DNA of 62,886 nucleotides from Paraburkholderia sp. (GCF_004298475.1 NZ_SCRP01000019.1:1-62886), one strand, 5' to 3'; positions 45,310-54,024 are shown, numbered from the stretch's first letter. Notes: generated by a model from the letters alone, not told the origin. Program-made: numbers and translations.

Positions 45310-46195
45310 TTGATACTCGACAGATGACGCGCCGCAGGGAGCGGGACCACAACGGGGACGGTAAAGATGCAGCCACAACGGCCGCGCGTCTTTTTACGGC
45401 AGAATTCATCAAATATTGAATGAATCTTTTGTGACAATGCGACTCTGCATGCGCACATGACGAACGCGCTAATGCGGCGAAGGTGTTTGCGAGTCTCCAG
45501 CCAGCCGCCAGGAAATATGCTGACGAATTGGCGATTCGCTCAGGAGCGTGGCATGCCTTACCCCGCCCGGTCCGTTGTTAATGCGTGCAGCCCATGCATC
45601 TGCCGTGGCGCAAAAACCTGTTTCCTTCCTGGATCGCGAGGTATCTGCAAATTTGCGTTTATCGGGTCTGGGATCTGGAGTGGGGAAGCGGCTGGTTGAA
45701 CGCGCATGACAATTCAATCGCTGGAACGCATGACTCGAAGTTCAGGCGAGTCGATCGCAATTAAGGATTAGTTTTCGATACGGTACGGTGGCTCGCATCT
45801 ACGTAATCCTTTGCCCCAATCTTTCACCCGAATCGTCCACGTTTATCGTCCTTCGATACTTCACGTTATTTTCAGGATTAGGGACGTACCAACCACCCGA
45901 TGTAATAGGGCATATCTCGACGCTCTTCCACTTGCCGCACGCAGCTGCAAAAACGATTGCCCCCGCATCGTCGCGTCGTTCGACTGGTTCACGGGCGATA
46001 TTTTGACGAGTCGATCCGGTGAGTTCCGAAATCAATGATTTAATGGTGCCAATTAATTTGCATGTATCATTGTTTTGAAGCGATAATCCCGAACGGGATC
46101 TCGTATCGAACACTCCTCGCATCTTGCCGCTTTTCGACAGGGTGGGGGAAATCCGGGCGGCCACCTGGTCGCGTAATTCTGACAGGGACGGAAAA
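45310..46195. other. Long region upstream of H-NS gene
   Basis: Nearly 900 bases with lower GC. The only short frame worth a note is 45594-45767 (57 aa, MHLPWRKNLFPSWIARYLQI at the start), aromatic-rich, without a ribosome site; I do not call it a gene. The rest shows no protein-like frame, which fits a large H-NS-gene control region or a decayed locus. Confidence 0.4.
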
Positions 46196-46801
46196 ATGAT
46201 TACATTGGACGCAATTCAGTTGAAGATCGCAAAGCTTCAAAAGCAGGCAGCGGCAATCGCCGAAAAGCAGACTTCTATCGGCCTCGAAAGGATCCGTGAT
46301 CTGATGCACAAGCATGGATTGAGTCTTGCCGACATCGAGTCGTTCGTCGGGAAAAGGCGCGGTCGCAAACCTTCGGTCAAGGCTGCAAATGGCATGACGA
46401 AATCCGCAGGGAAAAAACTGCAGACCGTTGCACCGAAGTACGCCGATCCGAAATCGGGCGCAACGTGGAGCGGCCGCGGCCGGGCTCCGGCCTGGATCAG
46501 GGATGTAAAAGATCGCACTCGGTTCCTTATCGAGGGGAATGAAGGCAAGAAGGCTGCCGGTGCGAAAGCTGCTGTTGGGAAAAAGGCTCCCGTGAAAGGC
46601 CCGGCTGCGAAGAAGGCCGCTCGTAAGGCAGTAGCCGCGAAGCGCGGCTCGGTTCAACGCCGTGTAGCGTCGGTAACGGGCGCAACGGCTCGCAAAAAGG
46701 CAGCACCCGCGAAAAAACGCGCGGCTCTTCGTAAAACTTCGGCGAAAAGAAATGTTGCCGTAGCGGCAAAGATGGAAACGCCCGCAGTGGTTGCGGAATA
46801 A
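46196..46801 (+). CDS. H-NS-family nucleoid protein with histone H1-like tail
   Basis: 201 aa from ATG 46196. Residues 1-45 are an oligomerisation coiled-coil (IQLKIAKLQKQAAAIAEKQ); residues about 75-105 are the H-NS DNA-binding core with PKYADPKSGATWSGRGRAPA (R-G-R hook for AT minor groove). From about residue 120 to the end there is an Ala/Lys/Arg-rich, disordered tail with AAKKAARKAVAAKRG-like repeats that resembles eukaryotic histone H1. H-NS proteins in this group are normally about 95-110 aa, so the tail nearly doubles the size. Probably a xenogeneic silencer or nucleoid compactor. Confidence 0.9.
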   Translation: MITLDAIQLKIAKLQKQAAAIAEKQTSIGLERIRDLMHKHGLSLADIESFVGKRRGRKPSVKAANGMTKSAGKKLQTVAPKYADPKSGATWSGRGRAPAWIRDVKDRTRFLIEGNEGKKAAGAKAAVGKKAPVKGPAAKKAARKAVAAKRGSVQRRVASVTGATARKKAAPAKKRAALRKTSAKRNVAVAAKMETPAVVAE

Positions 46802-47474
46802 GCAAGGTAGTTTCGGCTGGCGCGGTGCGGGACGTCCGGATTCCGGGCAACGTATCGAGTGGCAATTTCACGACGCCGCGCCGCCGCCAGCGCGACCAGG
46901 CTTTGAACGCTGCCTGACGCGTTCGCCAACTGTCCATCGAATGGCCGTCCTCGCGGATCGGTCGCGAACCCAAACTGGGTTATTCCAGCAGCCCGCGTCC
47001 GGGCCATCACATCCTCCACGTTCATAGCGCATAGGGCGATCCGCTTGCGGGCGCAGTTCAGCCTGACGCTTTGCCGCTGTTGCGCTGCAAAGCCTCGCCA
47101 AAAACCTGGCTAAAAACGCGTCATCGCTAATGCGCGTTCCATTTCAGTATTTCGTTCATGAGCGCATCGTCGTCTGGCGTGATTCAATCTTCCATGGATG
47201 ATTTCCCGAGGTGAGATGGAACCGTTTCAACCTTGGCGGTGCGTGCCGAAGCGCGCCACGATGCACGGTGGGCCCGATCGATCTCCAGTAAGATGTTGAA
47301 AAAATCTGCTTCTTTAATTAAGTATGCAGATCAATTGGAGATGTGATTTGTCTGCCTTAAGGGTGCTGCACCAAGCCGACGATCCAGGATCAGAGCAGAC
47401 CGTGGATGCCGCAACGTTAATAAACGACGATCCCGATTGATGCGCCAGCCTCTATCTCGTAGGAGCCTCACAAA
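46802..47474. other. Region between H-NS and NarL-type regulator genes
   Basis: About 670 bases. A leftward frame ending at 47025 (MNVEDVMARTRAAGITQFGF at the start) has coding-like third positions for about 70 codons but then runs into the H-NS gene; it could be a decayed gene. A small hairpin (GCTTTGC ... GCAAAGC, 47068-47093) is present without a T-tract. Confidence 0.4.
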
Positions 47475-48137
47475 GTGCCACCATGCATTTCAGTCCTCCT
47501 CGTCGACGATCATGCCGTTGTGCGCGAAGGGTACCGGCGGCTGCTCGATCTCGAACCCGGCCTGCGCGTGTGCGGTGAGGCCGCAGATGCGGCCGAGGCG
47601 TATCAACGTTTTTGCGCGATGCAGCCCGGTGTGGTCATCATGGACATCTCGCTGCCGGGCGCCAGTGGGATCGAGGCGATGCGGCGCATGCTCGCGCGCG
47701 ATAGTGCGGCGCGCATCCTGATCTTCAGTGTTCACGAGGACGCAATCTTCGTGCGCCGCGCACTCGATGCGGGCGCGACCGGCTACGTGACGAAATCCAG
47801 TGCGCCGGATGTGCTTGTCGAAGCGGTTCACGCGGTGGCGCGCGGTAGGCGCTATCTGAGCACCGACATAGCACACGCGTGGTCGGCCAACGACGCGCTT
47901 CGCGAAGGGCAACCGCACAGGCGTCTTTCGGCGCGCGAGTTCGAGGTGCTGAGGTTGCTCGTGCAAGGTTATACGCTGCGTCACATCGCCGAGAGGCTCG
48001 GTGTAAGCCAGAAGACGGTGGCAAACCATCAATCGGCGATTCGCCGCAAGTTCGGTGCGGACAACAGCGTGCAGCTTGCGCGCATTGCAAGTCGTTCTGG
48101 CGTATTGCTTTCGTCCGCATCCTTGAATCCGGCGTGA
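47475..48137 (+). CDS. NarL/FixJ-family response regulator
   Basis: 220 aa from GTG 47475 (GGAGCC before it). Receiver with LLVDDHAVVREGYRRLL (acidic pocket DDH), phospho-Asp in GVVIMDISLPGASG (about 57) and Lys in TGYVTKSSAPD (about 108); LuxR-type HTH at the C-terminus (LSAREFEVLRLLVQGYTLRH, then LGVSQKTVANHQSAIRRK). No histidine kinase gene is adjacent, so it is an orphan in this window; UvrY/GacA-like regulators have this form. Confidence 0.9.
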   Translation: MPPCISVLLVDDHAVVREGYRRLLDLEPGLRVCGEAADAAEAYQRFCAMQPGVVIMDISLPGASGIEAMRRMLARDSAARILIFSVHEDAIFVRRALDAGATGYVTKSSAPDVLVEAVHAVARGRRYLSTDIAHAWSANDALREGQPHRRLSAREFEVLRLLVQGYTLRHIAERLGVSQKTVANHQSAIRRKFGADNSVQLARIASRSGVLLSSASLNPA

Positions 48138-48285
48138 GTCTGGTTGAAACCGTGCGTAGTTTTGTTTCCAAACCGTACGCAGCACGGTATCGCGTGAAAG
48201 ACGGAGCGACTTGCAATATGCGGACGGTCGGCGCATGGTTCAATCGCCGTTCAATCGCAATCTGCCCGAATCCGGAGGTGTCGAG

Positions 48286-48945
48286 ATGCCGCTCGTGCTT
48301 TATGGTCACCCTTTCTCCTCGTACACACAGAAAGTGCTTGTTGCGCTGTATGAGAACAACATGCCGTTCGAGTTTCGTTGTCTCGGTCCGGATGAGCCGG
48401 AACACTCGGCCGAGTGGCTGCAGCGCTGGCCGTTGCACAAGTTTCCGCTGCTGGTGGACGGCGAGCGCAACATTGTCGAAACGAGCATCATCATCGAATA
48501 TTTGCAGCTCACGCACCCCGGACCGCTGCGCTTGCTGCCCGCCGACCCAATGAAAGCGCTGGACGTGCGTTTTCTCGATCGCTTCTTCGATCTGCACGTC
48601 ATGACGCCCGTGCAGCGCGCCGTGGACGGTGCTTTGACGGGGGATCCGGCGAGGCGTGAGGAGGGACTGGCCTTCGCGGCGAAGAAACTGGATCTCGCCT
48701 ATGCGTGGCTCGAAGGGCAGCTTGCGGGCCGCGAGTGGGCGGCTGGAACGGAATTCACGCTCGCGGACTGTGCCGCATCTCCGGCGCTTTTTTATGCGGA
48801 CTGGACGTACCCGATTCCGGAAACCCTTCCGGTATTGCGCGCCTATCGTGCACGTTTGCTTGCGCGACCATCCTTCGCGCGGGCGGTGGAAGAAGCGCGG
48901 CCGTTCCGGTCGTTCTTTCCCCTCGGCGCGCCGCAGCGGGATTGA
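48286..48945 (+). CDS. Glutathione S-transferase family protein
   Basis: 219 aa from ATG 48286 (CCGGAGGTGTCGAG before it). Thioredoxin-like N-domain with LYGHPFSSYTQKVLVALYEN (candidate catalytic Ser/Tyr in FSSY), cis-Pro in HKFPLLVDGE and glutathione-binding ETSIIIEYL (Glu-Thr/Ser). All-helical C-domain with the N-capping box FTLADCAASPALF. Detoxification by glutathione conjugation, substrate unknown. It stands alone. Confidence 0.9.
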   Translation: MPLVLYGHPFSSYTQKVLVALYENNMPFEFRCLGPDEPEHSAEWLQRWPLHKFPLLVDGERNIVETSIIIEYLQLTHPGPLRLLPADPMKALDVRFLDRFFDLHVMTPVQRAVDGALTGDPARREEGLAFAAKKLDLAYAWLEGQLAGREWAAGTEFTLADCAASPALFYADWTYPIPETLPVLRAYRARLLARPSFARAVEEARPFRSFFPLGAPQRD

Positions 48946-49044
48946 CGTTTCGTTGCGCCACGCTCTGTACAAAGGTCGGCTGCGGCGCGCATGAGCGACG
49001 CATCACCTCCTGCCAGGTTGAGGCGCAGAAAGCCCGTTCCGGAA

Positions 49045-49278
49045 TCAGCGGTTGCCGTCCAGCAAATCGTTGAGCAGTTCGTCGAACGCAGCCTGGGCGT
49101 CTTCAAGTTCCTGCAGCGCGGCGTCGAACGCCGTCAGCGCGAACTGCGACGGGTGGCCATCGCCCGCCGGGGGAAATTGCGACTGCAACGATGCGAACGC
49201 TGTCTTGACCCGCTGCGTGGCGGTCAGGACGCGCTCCATGGCTTGGGATTCTTCGGCTCGCGCCTGTTCTGGATTCAT
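49045..49278 (-). CDS. 77-aa helical hypothetical protein
   Basis: ATG 49278 follows CCGGAGTTTTCG. MNPEQARAEESQAMERVLTA opens a Glu/Ala-rich, mostly helical, acidic protein ending AFDELLNDLLDGNR; heptad-like spacing suggests a coiled coil. No signal or membrane segment. It is 45 bases beyond the Lrp-type gene end, on the same strand, so it may be cotranscribed. Not recognised. Confidence 0.6.
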   Translation of the reverse strand: MNPEQARAEESQAMERVLTATQRVKTAFASLQSQFPPAGDGHPSQFALTAFDAALQELEDAQAAFDELLNDLLDGNR

Positions 49279-49322
49279 CGAAAACTCCGGTTTCAAATGG
49301 GATTTGCCGGGTAGGGCGGCGC

Positions 49323-49787
49323 TCACGGCAAGGGCAGGCCGCCGTCGGCCTTCACTTCGCGCAACGACAGCGACGATTCCACCGACGTCACGCCCGGCAG
49401 GCTGCGCAACTGGTCGCGCATGAATGTGCCGTAGTCGTCGAGATCGGTTGCGACGATCTGCAGAATGTAGTCCGCGGTGCCGGAAACGTTATGGCACGAC
49501 AGGATACGCTCAATCGCACAGACTTCACGCTCGAAACGGTCCGCGAGCGCGCGGTCGTGCACCGCAAAACGCACGAGCACGAACGCGAAGACGCCATAGC
49601 CGAGCGCACGGCGCGAGAGCACGGCACGGTAGCGCTCGATATAGCCGTCCTGTTCGAGCCGCTTGAGGCGGCGCGCGCATGGCGTTTCGCTCAGGCCGAC
49701 CGTTTCTGCGAGTCGTGCATTCGGCATGCGCCCGTCTTTTTGCAGCGCGCCGAGGATCGCCCGGTCGAGTTTGTCGGGTTCGCTCAT
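49323..49787 (-). CDS. Lrp/AsnC-family regulator
   Basis: 154 aa from ATG 49787 (MSEPDKLDRAIL). HTH with LDRAILGALQKDGRMPNARL and VGLSETPCARRLKRLEQDG; RAM effector domain with SGTADYILQIVATDLDDYGT. It is divergent from the LysE-type exporter gene (49925), the common regulator-exporter arrangement, so it probably controls amino-acid export in response to an amino acid. Confidence 0.92.
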   Translation of the reverse strand: MSEPDKLDRAILGALQKDGRMPNARLAETVGLSETPCARRLKRLEQDGYIERYRAVLSRRALGYGVFAFVLVRFAVHDRALADRFEREVCAIERILSCHNVSGTADYILQIVATDLDDYGTFMRDQLRSLPGVTSVESSLSLREVKADGGLPLP

Positions 49788-49924
49788 TGGGTGCGAGTGC
49801 TTATCCTTTTGTGAAGCCTGAATATTAGTGTATGGCGCTAAAAATGGCTGGGACGGAAACGAAAATCGCCAGAAATCCCTCCGCCGATAGCGGCAAGATA
49901 GAGCCTCTTTCAAACGAGGCCATC

Positions 49925-50551
49925 ATGATTTCCGCCCACCTGTTGCTCATGTTCATCATCGCCCTGATCGTTGTCTGCGCTTTGCCTGGCGCAGACATGG
50001 CGCTTGTGATGCAGACCAGCATGAGTCGCGGCACAAAAAGCGGATTCGCGGCAGCTTGCGGATTGGGCGTTGCCCGCTCGACGCACGTGACGCTCTCTGC
50101 GTGCGGACTCGCCGCGCTGCTGCGCAATGCGCCGTGGCTCTTTGAAGTCGTGCGCTATGCCGGAGCGGCCTATTTGGTCTGGGTGGCCGTGCAGATTTTC
50201 CGGGCGCCGGTGTTCGCGCTACCCGAGGATGCAGTCATTCCTGCCACACGCTCGCGCCGCGCTGATTTTTTGAAGGGCCTGCTGACGAATCTGCTCAATC
50301 CCAAGGCGCTGCTGTTCTGCTCGGTGTTGCTGCCGCAGTTCATCCGGCCGCAGGCGGGCTCGGTGTGGCTCCAGGTGCTCCAGTTGGGCGTTTTGCTCGT
50401 GATCGTGTGTGCGCTGTTCGACGTGATTTACGTCCTCGGGGCGGCGCGCATTGCTGTGTGGTTGCGCAAGCATCCGCTTGCACAGACCTTACAGAAGTGG
50501 GCGTTTTCGTCCGCGCTCTTTGGTTTCGCGGTGCGCTTGACGCTCGATTGA
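49925..50551 (+). CDS. LysE/RhtB-family amino-acid exporter
   Basis: 208 aa from ATG 49925, chosen over 49832 because GAGG precedes it and the protein then starts directly with TM1. Six helices; family landmarks LPGADMALVMQTSMSRGTKS (about 18-38), and FLKGLLTNLLNPKALLF (about 113-130). Exports an amino acid or analogue; which one is unknown. The 137-base gap to the divergent Lrp gene should carry the shared operator. Confidence 0.92.
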   Translation: MISAHLLLMFIIALIVVCALPGADMALVMQTSMSRGTKSGFAAACGLGVARSTHVTLSACGLAALLRNAPWLFEVVRYAGAAYLVWVAVQIFRAPVFALPEDAVIPATRSRRADFLKGLLTNLLNPKALLFCSVLLPQFIRPQAGSVWLQVLQLGVLLVIVCALFDVIYVLGAARIAVWLRKHPLAQTLQKWAFSSALFGFAVRLTLD

Positions 50552-50589
50552 GCGGTGGACTGATCGTCGGATTAATCGGCCAATTGAGT

Positions 50590-50610
50590 GGCGGCGCGCA
50601 ACGCGCCGCC
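50590..50610. terminator. Hairpin between convergent exporter and DUF1993 genes
   Basis: GGCGGCGCG-CAA-CGCGCCGCC, a perfect 9-bp stem with a 3-base loop, centred between the converging stops at 50551 and 50649. No T-tract. Confidence 0.55.
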
Positions 50611-50648
50611 GTGGGCAGGCAGCGCGCGTTGTGCGTTATTCAGTCGTT

Positions 50649-51155
50649 TTATTGTCGGCCGAGGTAATCGAGCTTGCCGACTTCCACGCCGTTGTGACGC
50701 AGGATGTCGTACGCGGTCGTGATGTGGAAATAGAAGTTGGGCAGCACGAACGTCAGCAGGTAATTCAGGCCGATGAACTCGATCGGGCCGGTGCGCATTT
50801 TGAGCGTGATGGCGTGCTCTTCCGTACCGTCGATCTGCTCGGGCTTGAATGTCTGGAGATAGTCGATGGTCTTCTGAATGCGCGTGTGGAGTTCGTCGAA
50901 CGTCACTTCGACATCGTCGAATTTCGGCGCTTCCACGCCCGCGAGGCGCGCGGCGCAGCCCTTGGCGGTGTCGGTAGCGATGTGGATTTGACGCGAGAGC
51001 GGCAGCATGTCGGGGAAGAGCCGCGCGCTGGTCAGCACAGTCGGGTCGATCTGCTTTTCGGACGCATGCGCCTGCGCCTTGCCGAGGATCGCTTGCAGAT
51101 TGGTGAGGCCGCGGACCAGGACGGGTACCGAGGCTTGAAACATGGAAATGGACAT
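50649..51155 (-). CDS. DUF1993 family protein
   Basis: 168 aa, starting MSISMFQASVPVLVRGLTNL, which with LFPDMLPLSRQIHIATDTAK and FYFHITTAYDILRHNGVEVG matches the DUF1993 (DinB-like four-helix) family. The histidines typical of DinB-like metal sites are present in part (His in RQIH and FYFHI). Cytosolic, function unknown. Confidence 0.88.
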   Translation of the reverse strand: MSISMFQASVPVLVRGLTNLQAILGKAQAHASEKQIDPTVLTSARLFPDMLPLSRQIHIATDTAKGCAARLAGVEAPKFDDVEVTFDELHTRIQKTIDYLQTFKPEQIDGTEEHAITLKMRTGPIEFIGLNYLLTFVLPNFYFHITTAYDILRHNGVEVGKLDYLGRQ

Positions 51156-51751
51156 GGGTATTCCTCGTGTCTTCGATTGTGCGCGCCGTGCTCCGAGCCG
51201 GAGCTAACGGGCGAATCATTATGCGCTATCGGACATGCGCTGCCATTGAGCCATCGGTCGATCTTGTGCACGCGCCGCGCTGACACGACGGGTCACGACG
51301 AGTAATGCATCGTCGTGACCCCGGTCGCACAGGCTGTACATGCCGCGATTAACATCGCATTCCTGATCGGATTTCTCGTGTGAAATCTCGATGTTGCGCA
51401 AGAGGTTCCGAATTAGCCGCCGCGGAAATGTTGCATCGTGCGCGCCGCAACTATTGGGTTTGAATCGCAATTTCCACGGCGGTTTTTAATCTGTTGTCAC
51501 GCTGTGGCGATGGCCATTCAATTCACATCGCGCAAGTGCGACACATTGCACCACTGTTTCCTGCGACGGGCGTTGCCGATCCCCAGGCTGCGCCGCCGCG
51601 CGAAACCGGCAGTCAACCGATGCGCGCGCGATCCGGCCGTGTCGTGACGACGCGATTGACCGGCCCTGCGACGGCTTCACGACAATATGCCGCAGAGCAG
51701 TGGCGGCGCATTAGGCATATCCTGACATTCGTCAAGAATAGGAGGTGCGAA
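51156..51751. other. Gene-free stretch with a structured terminator
   Basis: About 600 bases. The one notable element is the hairpin plus T-run at 51417-51487, described separately. Open frames here have no protein-like features. Confidence 0.4.
51417..51487 (+). ncRNA. Candidate small RNA 3' end: nested hairpin with T-run
   Basis: Outer arms CCGCCGCGGAAAT (51417-51429) and ATTTCCACGGCGG (51470-51482) pair with one mismatch; inside, GTTGC (51430-51434) and GCAAC (51447-51451) form a second stem; TTTTT (51483-51487) follows. It has rightward polarity, but the gene to its left is transcribed leftward from 51155, so no annotated gene needs this terminator. A short independent transcript starting between 51160 and 51410 would explain it. 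Confidence 0.45.
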
Positions 51752-51883
51752 ATGGTCGTGTCCACTTTGTTACTGCTGTCTGTTGCGGCTGTGCTTGGAC
51801 AGGCGGCGTGGACTCAGGCGCGTGCTCGTGCGAGCCTGCAACCGGTCCGTGTGCGCGCGGATCGCCCGCGTTATCGCCGGTAG
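51752..51883 (+). CDS. 43-aa small membrane or secreted peptide
   Basis: ATG 51752 follows AGGAGGTGCGAA, a near-perfect ribosome site. MVVSTLLLLSVAAVLGQAAW is a hydrophobic helix, followed by a strongly basic tail (ARARASLQP then RADRPRYRR). It might insert in the inner membrane with the basic tail inside or outside. The next gene starts 6 bases after its stop, so the two are in one operon. Confidence 0.6.
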   Translation: MVVSTLLLLSVAAVLGQAAWTQARARASLQPVRVRADRPRYRR

Positions 51884-51889
51884 GCCGTC

Positions 51890-52159
51890 ATGCATCTCAC
51901 CGTCTGGAATGTCCCCGAATCCTGTAGTGAGCAAGAGGTGCGCGAGTTTTTCGTGCACGAACTCGGCCACTACGCGAAAGGTGTGACCGTCTACGACGCC
52001 GGTACGCCGAACGCGCACGCGGACCTCGAACTGAATGCCGACATACCGTACATCGCCGAGGCAGTGGCGCGCGAACTTCAGGGCCGCCGTTTTGCGGGCG
52101 TTGCGCTGAGGGTCAGCGCACAGCCGTTCGACGATGAGGCGCCGCAGCCGCAGCGCTGA
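51890..52159 (+). CDS. RRM-like small protein
   Basis: 89 aa. The order beta-alpha-beta-beta-alpha-beta can be read: LTVWNVPES (RNP2-like strand), SEQEVREFFVHEL helix, VTVYDAG strand, HADLELNAD (RNP1 position, but without the usual aromatic residues), AEAVARELQG helix, VALRVSAQP strand. This is the plan of an RNA-recognition motif, though the RNP1 aromatics are missing, so RNA binding is uncertain. Six bases behind the 43-aa peptide gene. Confidence 0.55.
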   Translation: MHLTVWNVPESCSEQEVREFFVHELGHYAKGVTVYDAGTPNAHADLELNADIPYIAEAVARELQGRRFAGVALRVSAQPFDDEAPQPQR

Positions 52160-52171
52160 TTCGTCGCCGCC

Positions 52172-52210
52172 TGCCGTCGTTGACTGCCGTCGTTGACTGC
52201 CGTCGTTGAC
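52172..52210. repeat. Three perfect 13-bp tandem repeats
   Basis: TGCCGTCGTTGAC occurs three times without mismatch, between the convergent stops of the RRM-like gene (52159) and the NadE remnant (52214). Confidence 0.9.
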
Positions 52211-52213
52211 TGT

Positions 52214-52609
52214 TTACGCAGATGGCGGCAGCGGATCTTGCGGCGTGTACGGCGGCGCCCGCTTATGGGGGGTGTCCGCGTGAAAGCGCAGGATCGTCGC
52301 GCGCGCCGCCGCGCTGACTGGCTTGCCCTCCAGAAAATCATCGATTTCGTCGTCGCTCACGCCGTACGCGTCCTCGTCGGGGCGTAGCGGGCGCAGATTC
52401 TCCAGGTCGGCGGTCGGTGTCTTGTTCACGAGACGCTCCGGTGCACCGAGCGCCCGCGCGAGTGCACGCATGCGGCGCTTGTTCAGGCCCGCGAGCGGCA
52501 GTACGTCTGCGCCGCTGTCCCCGAACTTCGTAAAGAAACCCCTCGCGCCCAAGGCCGCGATGAGTCGTTGCTGGGCGAGCGCATCGTCAGCGTCGGGCGT
52601 GAAATCCAT
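52214..52609 (-). pseudogene. NadE (NH3-dependent NAD synthetase) with internal in-frame deletion
   Basis: 131 aa, against about 275-290 for NadE. Residues 1-23 (with LAQQRLIAALGA) correspond to the extreme N-terminus; residue 24 onward (GFFTKFGDSGADVLPLAG, KTPTADLENLRP, GVSDDEIDDFLEGKPVS, HKRAPPYT) corresponds to the last 45 percent. The missing middle, about 150 residues, contains the SGGxDSS ATP-pyrophosphatase P-loop, so NAD synthesis is impossible. The frame is open and the remaining sequence is well kept, so this is either a recent deletion or a maintained mini-protein. Confidence 0.85.
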
Positions 52610-52781
52610 TGATGGTTCCTGGCAAGAGCGGCGACAACGCCACGCGGTGCATAGTCGTTGTCTGGTTTAATGGTGAGTGATCGTGGATCGCCATCCTCGA
52701 CGGGACTGCGCCGTTGCGCGGCCCGACAACCGTCACGATGCATCCGAATCGCACAATACCCATAATCAGGCCGCACTCGCG

Positions 52782-54005
52782 ATGAACAAAAAAATCTCGC
52801 GCCCGCCCGGCACAAATATGAATGCAGACATTCGGCCGGGCGCGCCGACACGGCTTCAGCAACTCAAGGTGCGCCAGTTATCGCTCGCGCGCCGCGTGCT
52901 CTGTGCAGCAGCGTGCGTGTGGTGGGCTGCGGGCGCGGCGCTCGTTGCAGGCGCGACACCAGCCTCTGCTGCGCACGTGGCGTCGGGCGCGGTGCAGGCT
53001 GCGCACGGGCTGGCGCTATCGGCGGCATCGGCGGCATCAGCGGCATCAGCGGCGCGAACAGCGTCGGCCCCGGCATCCGCGCCTTTGTCGACAACGCCCG
53101 CCTCGCCCGCCACGGCGCCTTCCGGCAACGCCGCATCGGCTGGCACACCGGCGTCCACGCCCGCCCCGGCGTCCGCACCCGCCGTGCTCAAGCTTCCCGA
53201 ACATCCGGCGCTTACTCGCGCCCAGGATGTCGAGGAGACCCACGCCGCGTTGCGGATGCGCGCCGTTTTCGCGAGGGAGGTGACGCGTCGGCTGCGCGTG
53301 CCGCTCGCGGACCAGCACGCCTACGGCGCGCGCCTGCAAGCGGCGCTCGACGACCGTGACCTCGGCGAGCTGGCGGGCGAATTCGTGGTCCTCGTCGATC
53401 GCAATGCGAACGTTCAGGCGCTCTTCATCTACTTTCGCGCCTCGCCTGGCGAGCCGTGGCTCATGATCGGCGCGTCGCCGGTCGCGACGGGGCGGCCCGG
53501 CGAGTACGACCATTTCCTCACGCCGCTCGGCGTGTTCGCGCACACGCCCGACAACATGGACTTCCGGGCGGAAGGCACGATGAACCAGAACGGCATACGC
53601 GGTTACGGCCGGCGCGACATGCGCATCTACGATCTGGGCTGGGTGGATGGCGAACGCGGCTGGGGCAAGGGAGGCGTTTCACAGATGCGCTTCCAGATGC
53701 ACGCCACCGATCCGGACCGGCTCGAACCGCTGCTCGGCATCCGCCACTCGAAGGGCTGCGTGCGGATACCGGCATCGCTCAACGTGTTCCTCGATCATCA
53801 CGGCATCCTCGACGCCGAATACGAGGCGCTCGCCGCATCGGGCAAATCGCTCTGGGTGCTGCACTCGGACCGGGTGGTTACGCCGTGGGCGGGCCGTTTT
53901 ATCGTCGTCGTCGATTCGGAACGGAAGACGCGTCCGGCGTGGTCGCCCGCGCCCGGCAGCAAGGCGCGCGCGAAGGTGCCCGCGGGCGGCGATCAGGCGG
54001 ATTGA
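52782..54005 (+). CDS. L,D-transpeptidase (YkuD) with Ala/Ser/Pro-rich linker
   Basis: 407 aa from ATG 52782 (alternatives 52677 and 52818). Signal or anchor helix about 37-60 (RRVLCAAACVWWAAGAALVA), then about 80 residues of Ala/Ser/Thr/Pro-rich linker that could cross the periplasm, encoded by short direct repeats (near GGCATCAGC). The YkuD catalytic domain has the essential motif in IRHSKGCVRIPASL (His and Cys, about 320-330). It crosslinks peptidoglycan 3-3 or anchors proteins to it; the TMNQNGIRGYGRRDMRIYD segment is usual for the branch. Confidence 0.88.
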   Translation: MNKKISRPPGTNMNADIRPGAPTRLQQLKVRQLSLARRVLCAAACVWWAAGAALVAGATPASAAHVASGAVQAAHGLALSAASAASAASAARTASAPASAPLSTTPASPATAPSGNAASAGTPASTPAPASAPAVLKLPEHPALTRAQDVEETHAALRMRAVFAREVTRRLRVPLADQHAYGARLQAALDDRDLGELAGEFVVLVDRNANVQALFIYFRASPGEPWLMIGASPVATGRPGEYDHFLTPLGVFAHTPDNMDFRAEGTMNQNGIRGYGRRDMRIYDLGWVDGERGWGKGGVSQMRFQMHATDPDRLEPLLGIRHSKGCVRIPASLNVFLDHHGILDAEYEALAASGKSLWVLHSDRVVTPWAGRFIVVVDSERKTRPAWSPAPGSKARAKVPAGGDQAD

Positions 54006-54024
54006 GCGGTGCCGCGCGGCGCAG

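Noticed and set aside
45594..45767. 57-codon aromatic-rich frame upstream of the H-NS gene
   Set aside because: No ribosome site, unusual composition and no known relative; left as a note only.
46654..47025. Leftward 123-aa frame upstream of and overlapping the H-NS gene end
   Set aside because: The first 70 codons look coding-like, but the frame runs antisense through the H-NS tail and matches no family I know. At most a decayed gene.
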